From positions 434,001 to 498,000 of the forward strand of contig CAXXPQ010000002.1 of the NCBI GenBank assembly GCA_963668655.2: DNA of 64,000 bases, read 5' to 3'. The position numbers were made by a program, and so were the translations under genes. Shown here in pieces: positions 29,029 through 38,309 of the stretch (the first letter of the stretch is position 1; each line of letters opens with the position of its first letter). The stretch comes from G963668655 sp963668655. GTDB lineage: Bacteria; Myxococcota_A; SURF-8. Under the pieces are notes generated by a model, which saw only the letters and a list, made by a program, of their open reading frames with translations, did not search any database and was not told the origin of the DNA.

Positions 29029-29790
29029 ATGGGTAAAGTATTTGCGGTCGCGGGCAAGGGCGGCACGGGAAAAACGACGGTCTGCGCCTTGATGGTTCGC
29101 CATCTTCTGAAAACCGGGCAGAAGCCGATTCTGGCGGTGGACGCCGATCCGAACAGCAGCCTGGGCGAATCTCTCGGCATCGACATCACCACCACCATCG
29201 GCGACATGCGCGAGGATTTCTTCCAGAACAAGGCCAGCGTGCCCTCGGGCATGTCCAAGGAAAACTACCTGGACATGCAGCTCCAGCAGGCCGTGCTGGA
29301 ATCCTCCGGCTTCGACATGATCGTCATGGGCCGCCAGGAGGGCTCCGGCTGCTACTGCTTCATCAACAACGTGACCCGCAAATACACCGAGGAACTGGCC
29401 GGAAACTACAAGAACGTCGTCATCGACAACGAGGCGGGCATGGAACACCTGAGCCGCCGCACCGCCCACAAGGTGGATTCCCTCTGGCTCGTCACGGACT
29501 ACGCCTTGCGCGGCCTGCGCGCCGTGGAGCGCATCAAAATCCTGGCTAAAAGTCTGGACCTCAAGGTGAAGGAGATGGGCCTGATCGTCAACCGCGCGCC
29601 GGAGACGCTCGACCCTGCATTCGTTCAGGAAATGGAGAAGATCGGCCTGCCGCTTCTGGGAACCATTCCCCCGGATCCGGCCCTGTCCGAATTCGACCTT
29701 GCGCAACGTTCGTTGCTGGAACTTCCGGACGATTCGCCCGCCATTCTGGCTATGAATTCCATCATACAAAAGACCGAGAAAGCGGAATAG
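29029..29790 (+). CDS. cooC: CooC-type nickel-insertion ATPase (first copy)
   Basis: A 253-residue MinD/SIMIBI-class ATPase that matures CO dehydrogenase (or ACS) by ATP-dependent nickel delivery. The deviant Walker A AGKGGTGKTT is at residues 8-17. The CxC metal/dimer motif is present in QEGSGCYCFINN. VVIDNEAGMEHLSRR is the Walker B-like family block. The ATG at 29029 has AGGAGGAA just upstream; the longer frame lacks a ribosome site. It is separated from the CODH genes by the hdr-met genes, and a second copy lies at 38293-39075. Confidence 0.92.
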   Translation: MGKVFAVAGKGGTGKTTVCALMVRHLLKTGQKPILAVDADPNSSLGESLGIDITTTIGDMREDFFQNKASVPSGMSKENYLDMQLQQAVLESSGFDMIVMGRQEGSGCYCFINNVTRKYTEELAGNYKNVVIDNEAGMEHLSRRTAHKVDSLWLVTDYALRGLRAVERIKILAKSLDLKVKEMGLIVNRAPETLDPAFVQEMEKIGLPLLGTIPPDPALSEFDLAQRSLLELPDDSPAILAMNSIIQKTEKAE

Positions 29791-29865
29791 ACTGGAACCG
29801 GTTTTCGGGCGAGTTCGCCCGTGGAACACGATGAAGCGGAAGGCATAAGTTTATAAGGAGATCTT

Positions 29866-29904
29866 ATGACCGGACTCCTTGACAGGCCGCCTCTTATAAG
29901 GTAA
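29866..29904 (+). CDS. Possible 12-codon leader peptide
   Basis: ATG at 29866 with AAGGAG five bases upstream opens a 12-codon frame (MTGLLDRPPLIR) ending at TAA. It lies in the 297-nt gap between cooC and hdrC. TTATAAG before it and CTTATAA at its end form an inverted repeat that would cover its ribosome site. It may be a translational leader or chance. The rest of the gap shows no gene. Confidence 0.2.
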   Translation: MTGLLDRPPLIR

Positions 29905-30087
29905 TTGAAGTCCGATGGTCCGACTTATGTTTTCCCGATCGCTCTTTAACCGGTTCGTGAAAACCCGCGACCGGCGGGAGGCGGTTCGTTTTCTCATTGA
30001 CGGCGATCCGCAAATCCGCCGCAAACGGTCCGACCGTTCGGGACAGGCGATGTTCGATCTCAATCCATCTCCGAGGAGCAAATCCAA

Positions 30088-30660
30088 ATGACTGAAAACA
30101 CAAGCCCTTCCACGAATCCCGGCCAGGAAATCTGTCCGGCTTCGGATCTCGCCAGGCGCGTGCAGGAAGCCACCGGCGTCAACGCCATGGAATGCTACCA
30201 ATGCGGAAAGTGTTCCGCCGGATGCCCGCTTCTGGAAGTCACGGATCTCATGCCCCACGACCTGTGGCGTCTGATTCAGCTCGGCGCGGAGGATCGGATC
30301 AAGAACAGCAAGCACCTCTGGCTGTGCATCTCCTGCGAGACGTGCAGCACCCGCTGTCCGAACCAGCTCCCGCTTCCGGCGGTGCTGGATTTCTTCCGCC
30401 AGGAAATCATCAAGGACGGCCAGACGCCCACGGAAGAAAACGTGCTGCACTTCCACAACGCCTTTCTGGATACGGTCAAGAAAAAGGGACGCCTCTCCGA
30501 AGTGGGAATGGTCCAGAAATACAAGCTGGCTTCCGGTGAATACTTCAAGGACATGAAACTCGGCATGTCCATGTTCTTCAAGGGGAAAATCAAGCTCTTC
30601 TCCCAGAGCACGGCGGCCAAGAACGAAATCCGTGACATCTTCAAGGAGGCCGGCAAATGA
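30088..30660 (+). CDS. hdrC: Heterodisulfide reductase-like iron-sulfur subunit HdrC
   Basis: A 190-residue ferredoxin-like protein with two [4Fe-4S] motifs: Cys36/39/42/46 (CYQCGKCSAGC) and Cys80/83/86/90 (CISCETCSTRC). HdrC wires electrons from HdrA to HdrB. This is the first of a tightly coupled hdrC-hdrB-hdrA-mvhD-metV-metF series, in which each gene overlaps the next by a few bases. In acetogens the same set forms an electron-bifurcating methylene-THF reductase complex. Confidence 0.93.
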   Translation: MTENTSPSTNPGQEICPASDLARRVQEATGVNAMECYQCGKCSAGCPLLEVTDLMPHDLWRLIQLGAEDRIKNSKHLWLCISCETCSTRCPNQLPLPAVLDFFRQEIIKDGQTPTEENVLHFHNAFLDTVKKKGRLSEVGMVQKYKLASGEYFKDMKLGMSMFFKGKIKLFSQSTAAKNEIRDIFKEAGK

Positions 30661-31505
30661 AGATCGCCTACTATCCCGGATGCAGCGCCCACGGCACCGG
30701 CATCGAGACCGACCAGTCCACGCGGGAACTCTGCCGGATCCTGGGCATCGAACTGGCCGACCTGCCCGACTGGAACTGCTGCGGCGCGTCCAGCGCCCAC
30801 GTGGTCAGTTCCGAACTGGCGCTGGGACTGAACGCCCGTAACCTGGCCCAGGCCAGCGCCATCGCGGACGAAGTCGTCACGCCGTGCCCGGCCTGCTTCA
30901 ACCGCATGGCCGAGGCCAATCATCACATCAAGCAGCACGGCGCGCCGGAAAAGGCCGGGAGCATCAAGGAAAACCTGGAAGTCCGGCACGTCATCGACCT
31001 GTTCAGCCAAAAGGACATGCTGAAGAAGATCGCCAAGGCCGCAACGAGGGGGTTGAACGGCATGAAGGTGGTCACCTACTACGGCTGTCTGACCTCTCGG
31101 CCGCCGGAGATCACCGGGGCGAAGAACCCCGAGAATCCCACGGAAATGGACGTGATTCTGGAGGCCCTGGGCGCGGAGGTCATCGACTGGCCGCTGAAAA
31201 CGCAGTGCTGCGGCGGAAGCCTGACGATTCCGAAGGACGAAATCGTCGCCAATCTGAGCAACCAGCTCTATGAGATGGCCGCCCGGGCGGGTGCCGAAGC
31301 CATCGTCACCCACTGCGCCATGTGCTTCACCAACCTGGAGCGACAGTGGGCCAACCCGGTGGAAGGCGATCACCCCGAGCCGCTGCCCGTGTTCTACTTC
31401 ACGGAATTGATGATGCTGGCGATGGACCCGGCCAAGGCCCAGGCTCATTTCCGCCGTCACCTGAGCGACCCCAACCCCCTTCTTAGCGCGCGAGGTTTGT
31501 CATGA
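30657..31505 (+). CDS. hdrB: Heterodisulfide reductase-like subunit HdrB
   Basis: A 282-residue protein with two CCG domains, each with the C-x(n)-CC-x(n)-C-x2-C pattern. The first shows YPGCSAHGTG, DWNCCGA and CPACFN. The second shows YYGCLTSRP, TQCCGGS and HCAMCFTN. In HdrB these bind noncubane [4Fe-4S] clusters. No heterodisulfide is expected here; with MetV/MetF the module more likely passes electrons to methylene-THF. It overlaps hdrC by ATGA and hdrA by ATGA. Confidence 0.93.
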   Translation: MKIAYYPGCSAHGTGIETDQSTRELCRILGIELADLPDWNCCGASSAHVVSSELALGLNARNLAQASAIADEVVTPCPACFNRMAEANHHIKQHGAPEKAGSIKENLEVRHVIDLFSQKDMLKKIAKAATRGLNGMKVVTYYGCLTSRPPEITGAKNPENPTEMDVILEALGAEVIDWPLKTQCCGGSLTIPKDEIVANLSNQLYEMAARAGAEAIVTHCAMCFTNLERQWANPVEGDHPEPLPVFYFTELMMLAMDPAKAQAHFRRHLSDPNPLLSARGLS

Positions 31506-34500
31506 CAGCCAAACAACCCGTAGGAGCGGTCATGGTCGTCGGCGCCGGCATCGGCGGGATGCAGGCGTCCATCGATCTGGCGAATTCCGGATTCAAGGTC
31601 TTCCTGGTGGAAGAGGACACCGCCATTGGCGGCCGCATGGCCATGCTGGACAAGACCTTCCCCACCAACGACTGCGCCATGTGCATCATCAGCCCGAAAC
31701 TGATCGAGGTGGGTCGGCATCCGAACATCGAAATCCTGACGAACACCGACGTGCTCGGCATGGACGGCGACCCGGGCAACTTCAACGTGAAGCTGAAACG
31801 CCGCCCGCGTTTCGTAGACCTGGAGAAATGCACCGGCTGCGGCGAGTGCGCCAAGGTCTGCCCCATTGAGGTGCCGAACGAATACAACATGGGCATGGAC
31901 GGCCGCCGCGCCATCCGCAAGCGCTATCCCCAGGCCATCCCGGGCGGTTACGCCATCGAGAAGAAGGGCACCAGCCCCTGCCGCGACGCCTGCCCGCTGC
32001 ATACCCGCTGCCAGGGCTACGTGGCGCTCACGGCGGAAGGCCGTTTCGACGAGGCCTTGCAGGTCATCCGCAACCAACTGCCCTTCCCCTCCGTGCTCGG
32101 TCGGGTCTGCCCGCACCCCTGCGAAACCGCTTGCAATCGCGGCGACGTGGACCAACCCATCATGATCCGCGAGGTCAAGCGCTTTCTGGGCGACCGCGCC
32201 CTGGAACTGGGCTCCACCATCGTTCCGGAAACCGAGGCGGACACGGGCAAGAAGATCGCCATCATCGGCGGCGGGCCCTCGGGCCTGACGGCCGCCTGGT
32301 TCTTGCGCATGGACGGCCACCAGCCGGTGGTGTTCGAGGCCGCGCCGGAAGCCGGCGGCATGCTGCGCACCGGCATCCCGGCCTACCGCCTGCCCCGCGA
32401 GATCCTGGCCAAGGAAATCCGCTACATGCAGGACATCGGCGTGGAGATCCGTACCAACACGCGCGTGGGTAAGGACGTAACCGCCGATTCCTTGCTGAAG
32501 GACTACGACGCCGTTTACATCGCCGCCGGCGCTCAGAAGGGCCGCTCGCTGCCGATTCCCGGCGTGGAAGGCGACAACGTGCGCCTGGGCGTGGAATACC
32601 TGCGCGACGTGGCACTGGACAAAGCCCCGACCCTCGGCCGCCGGGTGGTGGTCATCGGCGGCGGCGACGTGGCCTACGACGTGGCCCGCACCAGCCTGCG
32701 CGTGCTCACCCACCAAGGCGAAACCCCCGAGGTGCACCTGGCCTGCCTGGAAAGCCGGGAGGAGATGCTGGCGAGTTTGGACGAGATCGTCGAGGGCGAG
32801 CATGAAGGCGTCATCCGCCACAACAGCGCCGGTCCGGTGGAAATTCTGCGCGACGGCTCCGGCAAGGTCACGGGTATCGTCTTCCAGAAGTGCCTGAGCG
32901 TCTTCGACGCGGAGGGCCGCTTCGCGCCGACCTTCGACGAGAACGATAAAACCACCATCGAATGCGACGAAGTCATCATCGCCATCGGCCAGCAGGCCGA
33001 CACGAGTTTCCTGGAAGGCACCGGCCTGGAGAACATTCTGGAACGCGGCTGGATCAAGGGCGACGCGCTCACCTTCGAAACCGCCATTCCGGGCGTCTTC
33101 GGCGGCGGCGACATCTTCACCGGCCCGTCCATCGCCATCAAGGCCATTCACCACGGCTACGAAGCCGCCATCAGCATCGACCGCTATCTGCGCGGGGAAG
33201 ACGTCCGCAAGGATCGCGAGTGGAATCCCATGCTGGCCCCCAAGCCGGACATCACCCGCGTGAAGGAGCAGGAGCGTCCCAAGATCCGCATGCTGGACGC
33301 GAAAGAGGCCATTCAATCCTTCGATGAAGTGGTCCAGGTGATGACCGAGGAAGAGGCCGTGGCCGAATCCAAGCGCTGCCTGGCCTGCGGCATCTGCTCC
33401 GAATGCGGCCTGTGCGCCGAGGCCTGCGTGGCCAAGGCCATCGACCATTCCATGAAGGAATACGAGCAGACCATCGAGGTCGGCTCGGTGATTCTCTCCC
33501 CCGGCTTCGAGCAGTTCGACGCCAAAGCCATCGGGGAATACGGCTACGGACGCTGGGATAACGTCATCACCAGCCTGGAGTTCGAGCGGCTTCTGTCCGC
33601 CACCGGTCCCACCGTGGGTCACGTAACCCGACCGTCCGATCATGTCGCGCCGAAGAAAGTCGCCTGGATCCAGTGCGTGGCCTCTCGCGACAAGCGTAAT
33701 CAACGCAACTACTGCTCCAACGTCTGTTGTATGTTCGCCACCAAGGAAGCGGTCATCGCCACCGATCACGCGGGCGGAGACCTGAAATCCACCATTTTCA
33801 TGATGGACCTGCGCGCCACGGGCAAAGGCTTCGACGAATACTGCAACCGCGCCCAGGAAAAATACGGCGTGCGCTACGTGCGCTCCATGATCTCCCGCGT
33901 GGACGAGGTGCCCGGCTCCAAGGACATCGAAGTCACCTATATCGGAGAAGACGGCAAGCCGGTCAAGGAGGTCTTCGATATGCTGGTGCTCTCCACCGGC
34001 CTGAAGCCCTCCGAATCCGTCAAGGAACTGGCCCGGCGTCTGGACGTGGAACTGAACGAGTACGGTTTCGCCAAGACCGATCCCTTCAAACCCCTGGCCA
34101 CCTCCAAACCGGGCGTGTTCGTCTGCGGCGTGCTCCAGGGACCGAAGGACATCCCCGAAACCGTGGCCCAGGCCAGCGGCGCGGCCGCCGTGGCCGCCCG
34201 GGATATCGCACCGGCCCGGGGAAGCGAAGTGGTCCCCCCCGAGCTTCCGCCCGAACGCGATCTGGAAAACGAAGGCATGAAAATCGGCGTCTGGGTCTGC
34301 AACTGCGGCATCAACATCGGTTCCGTGGTGGACGTTCCCACCGTGGCCAAGCACGCCGGACGCCACGGCGACGTGGCCCACGCCGAGGGCGTGCTCTTCG
34401 CCTGCTCCCAGGACAACCAGGAGCACATGAAGGAGATCATCAAGGAAAAGGGCCTCAACCGCGTGGTGGTGGCCTCCTGCACCCCGCGCACTCACGAACC

Positions 34501-35965
34501 GCTCTTCCAGGCCACCCTGAAGGACGTGGGCGTCAACGGCTACCTCTTCAGCATGGCCAACATCCGCGAGCATTGCTCCTGGGTTCACCAGAAGACTCCC
34601 GACAAGGCCACCGACAAGGCCAAAATGATGGTGGACATGGCCATCAGCAACGCGCGCCAGTTGAAACCCCTGCACACCCAGGCCCAGACGCTGGTGCATT
34701 CGGCGCTGGTCATCGGCGGCGGCCTGGCGGGCATGGTGTCCGCCCGGGAACTGGCCGACCAGGGCTTCCCGGTCACCCTGATCGAAAAAACCGACCGGCT
34801 CGGCGGCAACCTGCTGCACATCACGCAGACGGCCGACGGCCAGGACGTGCAGGCCTTCACCAAGGATCTGATCCGCCAGATCAACGAACACAAGGGCATC
34901 ACCGTCTATCTCAACGCCAGATTGATCCGGACGGACGGATTCCTGGGCAATTTCGAAAGCGAGATCGAGGTCAAAAACGGCGACAACAGACGCCTGAAGG
35001 TGGAGCACGGCGCCACCATCATCGCCACGGGCGCGAAGGAAAGCACGCCCGGCGAATACGCCTACGGACACTCGGACGCCGTGGTCACCCAACTGGACCT
35101 GGAACGGAAACTGGCCGACGACCGCGACGCCCTTTCCAAATTGAAGGAAGTGGTCATGATCCAGTGCGTGGGCTCGCGCAACAAAGAGCGCGCCTACTGC
35201 TCCAAGGTCTGCTGCTCCCAGGCGGCGAAAAACGCCCTGCGCATCAAGGAACTTTCCCCGTCCACCAACGTCACCGTGCTCTACCGCGAGATGCGCACCT
35301 ACGGTCTGAACGAGGATCTGTACGCCAAGGCGCGCAAGGCCGGCGTGCTTTTCCTGCGCTACGATCTGGACAAGAACCTGCCCATGGTCACGCCCAAGGG
35401 CGACAAGGCGCGGGTGGAACTGGACGTGCCGCGCATGGGGCGGGTGACGATCGACGCCGAACTGGTGGTGCTGGCCGCCGCCATCGAACCCAACGACAAC
35501 AAGTCCGTTAGCGAAATCCTGAAGCTGCCCCTGACGGCGGATAAATTCTTCCTGGAAGTCCACCAGAAGCTGGGCCCCATCGACTTCGCCAGCGACGGCA
35601 TCTATATGGCCGGTCTGTCTCACGGTCCCAAGCCCATCGATGAAACCATCACCCAGGCGGAAGGCGCGGCGGCCCGGGCGGCCACCATCCTTTCGAAAGA
35701 GGTGCTCAACGTAGGCGGGCAGATCTCCGTAGTGGACCCGGACAAGTGCGCCGTCTGCCTCTGCTGCGTGCGCGCCTGCCCCTATGGCGTGCCGATCATC
35801 GACCCCGAACAGGGCGCCGCCTACATCAATCCCGCCGAGTGCCGCGGCTGTGGCGTTTGCGCCTCGGAATGCCCCGGCAAGGCGATCCAGTTGCAACACT
35901 TCACCAACGACCAGATCGAGTCCATGATCGAGGTCTTAAACGAGGAGGGCACAGACGTTGGCTGA
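31502..35965 (+). CDS. hdrA: Double HdrA fusion with inserted GltD/NfnB-like domain
   Basis: A 1487-residue flavoprotein, more than twice a simple HdrA. Order: FAD-binding HdrA-like start (VVGAGIGGMQAS, 12-23); [4Fe-4S] motif Cys110-Cys120; an inserted GltD/NfnB-like unit (~145-615) with its own cysteines (CRDACPLHTRC, CPHPCETACN) and second FAD motif IIGGGPSG (254-261); Fe-S motif CLACGICSECGLC (626-638) and YCSNVCC. From Met926 a second, complete HdrA begins with the CNCGINIG module, then FAD motif VIGGGLAGMVSA, YCSKVCC, and two C-terminal [4Fe-4S] motifs (Cys1416 onward and CRGCGVCASEC). Several flavins suggest electron bifurcation. It overlaps hdrB and mvhD. Confidence 0.93.
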   Translation: MTAKQPVGAVMVVGAGIGGMQASIDLANSGFKVFLVEEDTAIGGRMAMLDKTFPTNDCAMCIISPKLIEVGRHPNIEILTNTDVLGMDGDPGNFNVKLKRRPRFVDLEKCTGCGECAKVCPIEVPNEYNMGMDGRRAIRKRYPQAIPGGYAIEKKGTSPCRDACPLHTRCQGYVALTAEGRFDEALQVIRNQLPFPSVLGRVCPHPCETACNRGDVDQPIMIREVKRFLGDRALELGSTIVPETEADTGKKIAIIGGGPSGLTAAWFLRMDGHQPVVFEAAPEAGGMLRTGIPAYRLPREILAKEIRYMQDIGVEIRTNTRVGKDVTADSLLKDYDAVYIAAGAQKGRSLPIPGVEGDNVRLGVEYLRDVALDKAPTLGRRVVVIGGGDVAYDVARTSLRVLTHQGETPEVHLACLESREEMLASLDEIVEGEHEGVIRHNSAGPVEILRDGSGKVTGIVFQKCLSVFDAEGRFAPTFDENDKTTIECDEVIIAIGQQADTSFLEGTGLENILERGWIKGDALTFETAIPGVFGGGDIFTGPSIAIKAIHHGYEAAISIDRYLRGEDVRKDREWNPMLAPKPDITRVKEQERPKIRMLDAKEAIQSFDEVVQVMTEEEAVAESKRCLACGICSECGLCAEACVAKAIDHSMKEYEQTIEVGSVILSPGFEQFDAKAIGEYGYGRWDNVITSLEFERLLSATGPTVGHVTRPSDHVAPKKVAWIQCVASRDKRNQRNYCSNVCCMFATKEAVIATDHAGGDLKSTIFMMDLRATGKGFDEYCNRAQEKYGVRYVRSMISRVDEVPGSKDIEVTYIGEDGKPVKEVFDMLVLSTGLKPSESVKELARRLDVELNEYGFAKTDPFKPLATSKPGVFVCGVLQGPKDIPETVAQASGAAAVAARDIAPARGSEVVPPELPPERDLENEGMKIGVWVCNCGINIGSVVDVPTVAKHAGRHGDVAHAEGVLFACSQDNQEHMKEIIKEKGLNRVVVASCTPRTHEPLFQATLKDVGVNGYLFSMANIREHCSWVHQKTPDKATDKAKMMVDMAISNARQLKPLHTQAQTLVHSALVIGGGLAGMVSARELADQGFPVTLIEKTDRLGGNLLHITQTADGQDVQAFTKDLIRQINEHKGITVYLNARLIRTDGFLGNFESEIEVKNGDNRRLKVEHGATIIATGAKESTPGEYAYGHSDAVVTQLDLERKLADDRDALSKLKEVVMIQCVGSRNKERAYCSKVCCSQAAKNALRIKELSPSTNVTVLYREMRTYGLNEDLYAKARKAGVLFLRYDLDKNLPMVTPKGDKARVELDVPRMGRVTIDAELVVLAAAIEPNDNKSVSEILKLPLTADKFFLEVHQKLGPIDFASDGIYMAGLSHGPKPIDETITQAEGAAARAATILSKEVLNVGGQISVVDPDKCAVCLCCVRACPYGVPIIDPEQGAAYINPAECRGCGVCASECPGKAIQLQHFTNDQIESMIEVLNEEGTDVG

Positions 35966-36428
35966 TTTCGAACCCACCATTGTCGCGTTCTGCTGCAATT
36001 ACTGCGGTTTCGCTGCGGCCGATCTGGCCGGATCCATGCGGCTGGACTACCCGCCCAACATCCGGATCATCCGCATTCCCTGCTCCGGCCGGGCGGAGAT
36101 CCAGGAAGTGCTCGACGCCTTTCTGAAGGGCGCCGACGGCGTGGCCGTCGTCGGCTGTCTGGAAGGCGACTGCCACTTCATCAGCGGCAACTTCAAGGCC
36201 AAACGCCGCGTCACCCGCATGAAGGAACTCCTCGCGGAAGCGAAAGTCGATCCGGAACGACTGGAATTCAGAAACAATGCCGCCTCCATGGGTCCGCAAC
36301 TCGCCCAGTTCTTCAACGAATTCACGGAGAAGATCCGGGGGCTCGGACCCAACACGGCGACGATCAAGCTGAAAAAATCCCAAGCGAATGAACCCGACCC
36401 CAATGAGAAGAAGGAGGTGCACCCATGA
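35958..36428 (+). CDS. mvhD: MvhD-like iron-sulfur electron-transfer subunit
   Basis: A 156-residue [2Fe-2S]-type protein of the MvhD/FlpD family that connects HdrA to an electron partner. Cysteines are at 12, 13 and 16 (FCCNYCG), 42 (IPCSGR), 67 and 72 (GCLEGDC), the usual family pattern. The start is TTG at 35958, overlapping the hdrA stop by eight bases, with GAGGAGG upstream. Translational coupling to hdrA and metV is evident. Confidence 0.9.
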   Translation: MADFEPTIVAFCCNYCGFAAADLAGSMRLDYPPNIRIIRIPCSGRAEIQEVLDAFLKGADGVAVVGCLEGDCHFISGNFKAKRRVTRMKELLAEAKVDPERLEFRNNAASMGPQLAQFFNEFTEKIRGLGPNTATIKLKKSQANEPDPNEKKEVHP

Positions 36429-37078
36429 TAATGGCCGAGCGAAAACCGATGCCCGCCATCGAGGAGATGCTGGCCCCGTACAAGAAGATCGCCCTGATCG
36501 GCTGCAAAGGCTGCGTGACGGTCTGCAACGCCGGTGGAAAAAAGGAAGTCGGCATTCTGAGCGCCCAGCTCAAACTGATGCGGCCGGACCTTGAAATCAC
36601 CGAAGTCACCCCGGAACGCCAGTGCGACCCGGAGTACGTGGAATCCGTGGAACGCTACGCCGAGGGACAGGACGCGATCCTCTCCATGGCCTGCGGAGCC
36701 GGCGTTCAGCTTATGGCCGAACACTATCATGGACTGCCCGTCCTGCCCGCCCTGGACACCACCTTCATCGGCGTGACCGAGAAAGCCGGTGAATACGTGG
36801 AACGCTGCCAGGCCTGCGGCTCCTGCAAGCTGCACCTCACCGGCGGCATCTGTCCCATCGCACGATGTTCGAAAAGCCTGCTGAACGGCCCCTGCGGCGG
36901 TTCGGTGGACGGACACTGCGAAATCGACCCCGGCGTTCCCTGCGGCTGGCAACTGATCGTGGACCGGCTGACGGAACTGAACCAGCTCGACAACTACGAG
37001 AAAATCGCCGAAGCTCCGAACTGGGCGACGAGTCGCGACGGCGGACCCCGGCGCATCACGCGGGAGGATCTGAAATGA
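36425..37078 (+). CDS. metV: MetV, zinc/iron-sulfur partner of methylene-THF reductase
   Basis: A 217-residue protein of the methylenetetrahydrofolate reductase C-terminal family. Early CKGCVTVCNAGGKKEV and the C-terminal cysteine-rich CQACGSCKLHLTGGICPIARCSKSLLNGPCGGS and HCEIDPGVPCGW fit MetV, which accompanies MetF in acetogens. The ATG at 36425 has AGGAGGT seven bases upstream. It overlaps mvhD and metF by ATGA. Confidence 0.92.
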   Translation: MIMAERKPMPAIEEMLAPYKKIALIGCKGCVTVCNAGGKKEVGILSAQLKLMRPDLEITEVTPERQCDPEYVESVERYAEGQDAILSMACGAGVQLMAEHYHGLPVLPALDTTFIGVTEKAGEYVERCQACGSCKLHLTGGICPIARCSKSLLNGPCGGSVDGHCEIDPGVPCGWQLIVDRLTELNQLDNYEKIAEAPNWATSRDGGPRRITREDLK

Positions 37079-38007
37079 TTACGCAAAGCAATCTCGAAGC
37101 GGTATTCGAATCGGGCGAATTCGCCGTCACCGGAGAATGCGGGCCGCCTCGCGGCATGGACCCGGAGGTGGTGAAGGAAAAGGGCTCCATCCTGAAAGGC
37201 TACGTGGACGCCGTAAACGTCACCGACAATCAGACCGCCATGGTGCGCATGTCCAGCATGGCCGCCAGCCTGCTGCTGAAGCAGATCGGCCTGGAACCCG
37301 TCATGCAGATGGTCTGCCGGGACCGGAACCGCATCGCCATGCAGTCCGACATCCTCGGCGCGGCGGCCCACGGCATTCACAACCTGGTCTGCCTGTCCGG
37401 CGATCACCAGCGTTTCGGCGATCATCCCGGCGCGAAGAACGTTTACGATCTGGACTCCGTGCAGCTCATCAACATGGTCAAGAACATGCGCGACGAGAAG
37501 ATGTTCCAGGGCGGCAAGGAGATCAAGAAGGGCGAACCGCGCATCTTCATCGGCGCGGCGGCCAACCCCTTCGCCGATCCCTTCCAGATCCGCGTTCCGC
37601 GTCTGGCCAAGAAGGTCGCCGCCGGGGTGAACTTCATTCAGACCCAGTGCATCTACAACCTGGACAAGTTCGGCGAGTGGATGGACGGCGTGTGCAAGCG
37701 CGGCCTGCACGAGAAAGCCTACATCATGGGCGGCGTCACCCCCATGAAGTCCGCCGGCATGGCCAACTACATGGCCAAGAACGTGGCGGGCATCGACATT
37801 CCCGACGCACTGCTCAAGCGCATGAAGGAAACGCCCAAGGAAGAGCAGAAGGCCGAGGGCATCAAGATCGCCATCGAGACGATCAAGCAGTTGAAGGAAA
37901 TGGAAGGCGTTTCCGGCGTGCATATCATGGCCATCGAATGGGAAGAGGCCGTGCCGGAGATGGTTCAGGGCGCGGGACTTTATCCGCGACCGGCGGCCAA
38001 AGCCTGA
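37075..38007 (+). CDS. metF: Methylenetetrahydrofolate reductase
   Basis: A 310-residue TIM-barrel flavoenzyme reducing methylene-THF to methyl-THF. Motifs include FAVTGECGPPRGMDPE with the early catalytic Glu, NVTDNQTAMVRMSS, HNLVCLSGDHQRFGDHPGAKNVYDLDSVQ, IGAAANPFADP and FIQTQCIYNLD. The ATG overlapping the metV stop was chosen; upstream frame has no role. It is the last hdr-coupled gene and yields the methyl group for AcsE. Confidence 0.95.
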   Translation: MITQSNLEAVFESGEFAVTGECGPPRGMDPEVVKEKGSILKGYVDAVNVTDNQTAMVRMSSMAASLLLKQIGLEPVMQMVCRDRNRIAMQSDILGAAAHGIHNLVCLSGDHQRFGDHPGAKNVYDLDSVQLINMVKNMRDEKMFQGGKEIKKGEPRIFIGAAANPFADPFQIRVPRLAKKVAAGVNFIQTQCIYNLDKFGEWMDGVCKRGLHEKAYIMGGVTPMKSAGMANYMAKNVAGIDIPDALLKRMKETPKEEQKAEGIKIAIETIKQLKEMEGVSGVHIMAIEWEEAVPEMVQGAGLYPRPAAKA

Positions 38008-38033
38008 TTTCCCGTTTGAAAATGCGATGTTCC

Positions 38034-38061
38034 GGGCGGCCCGTGAAGACGCGGGTCGCCC
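38034..38061 (+). promoter_or_regulatory. Hairpin between metF and cooT
   Basis: GGGCGGCCCG and CGGGTCGCCC pair over ten bases (one G-U) around an 8-nt loop. Only GTTTCGTTT follows, so it may reduce rather than end transcription into cooT. Confidence 0.4.
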
Positions 38062-38117
38062 GTTTCGTTTCCATTCGTGAAAACGGTTCGTTTTCCCATC
38101 TGATTCGGGAGGTTATG

Positions 38118-38309
38118 ATGTGTGAAGCCACCGCGTTCTTCAAGAAGGAACAGGAAGAAAAAATGCTGATGGAGGCCGTCGCGGCGGTAATCCCCATGGA
38201 CGGTAAATATCAGTTGCGCAGCATTCTGGGCGAACGCCTGGAAGTGGAAGGAAAGATTACGGAAATCAACTACATGACGAACCGCATCGTCTTCAGTCCG
38301 CAAGACTGA
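38118..38309 (+). CDS. cooT: CooT-like nickel-binding maturation protein
   Basis: A 63-residue protein starting Met-Cys-Glu-Ala-Thr. CooT of Rhodospirillum rubrum is a similarly small dimeric protein whose Cys2 binds nickel. It helps nickel insertion into CO dehydrogenase. The second of two consecutive ATGs (38118) was chosen: it puts cysteine at position 2 and leaves five bases from GGAGG, whereas the ATG at 38115 is too close. The C-terminal VEGKITEINYMTNRIVF matches the small beta-barrel expected. Its 3' end overlaps the convergent second cooC by 17 bp. Confidence 0.82.
   Translation: MCEATAFFKKEQEEKMLMEAVAAVIPMDGKYQLRSILGERLEVEGKITEINYMTNRIVFSPQD

Noticed and set aside
31457..35899. A 1480-codon open frame antisense to hdrA, and similar long antisense frames in kdd-kamA, acsB, cooS and the polysaccharide genes
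   Set aside because: They mirror strongly C/G-ending codon use in the real genes. Their translations are Ala/Val/His/Asp-rich low-complexity strings without family motifs or ribosome sites.
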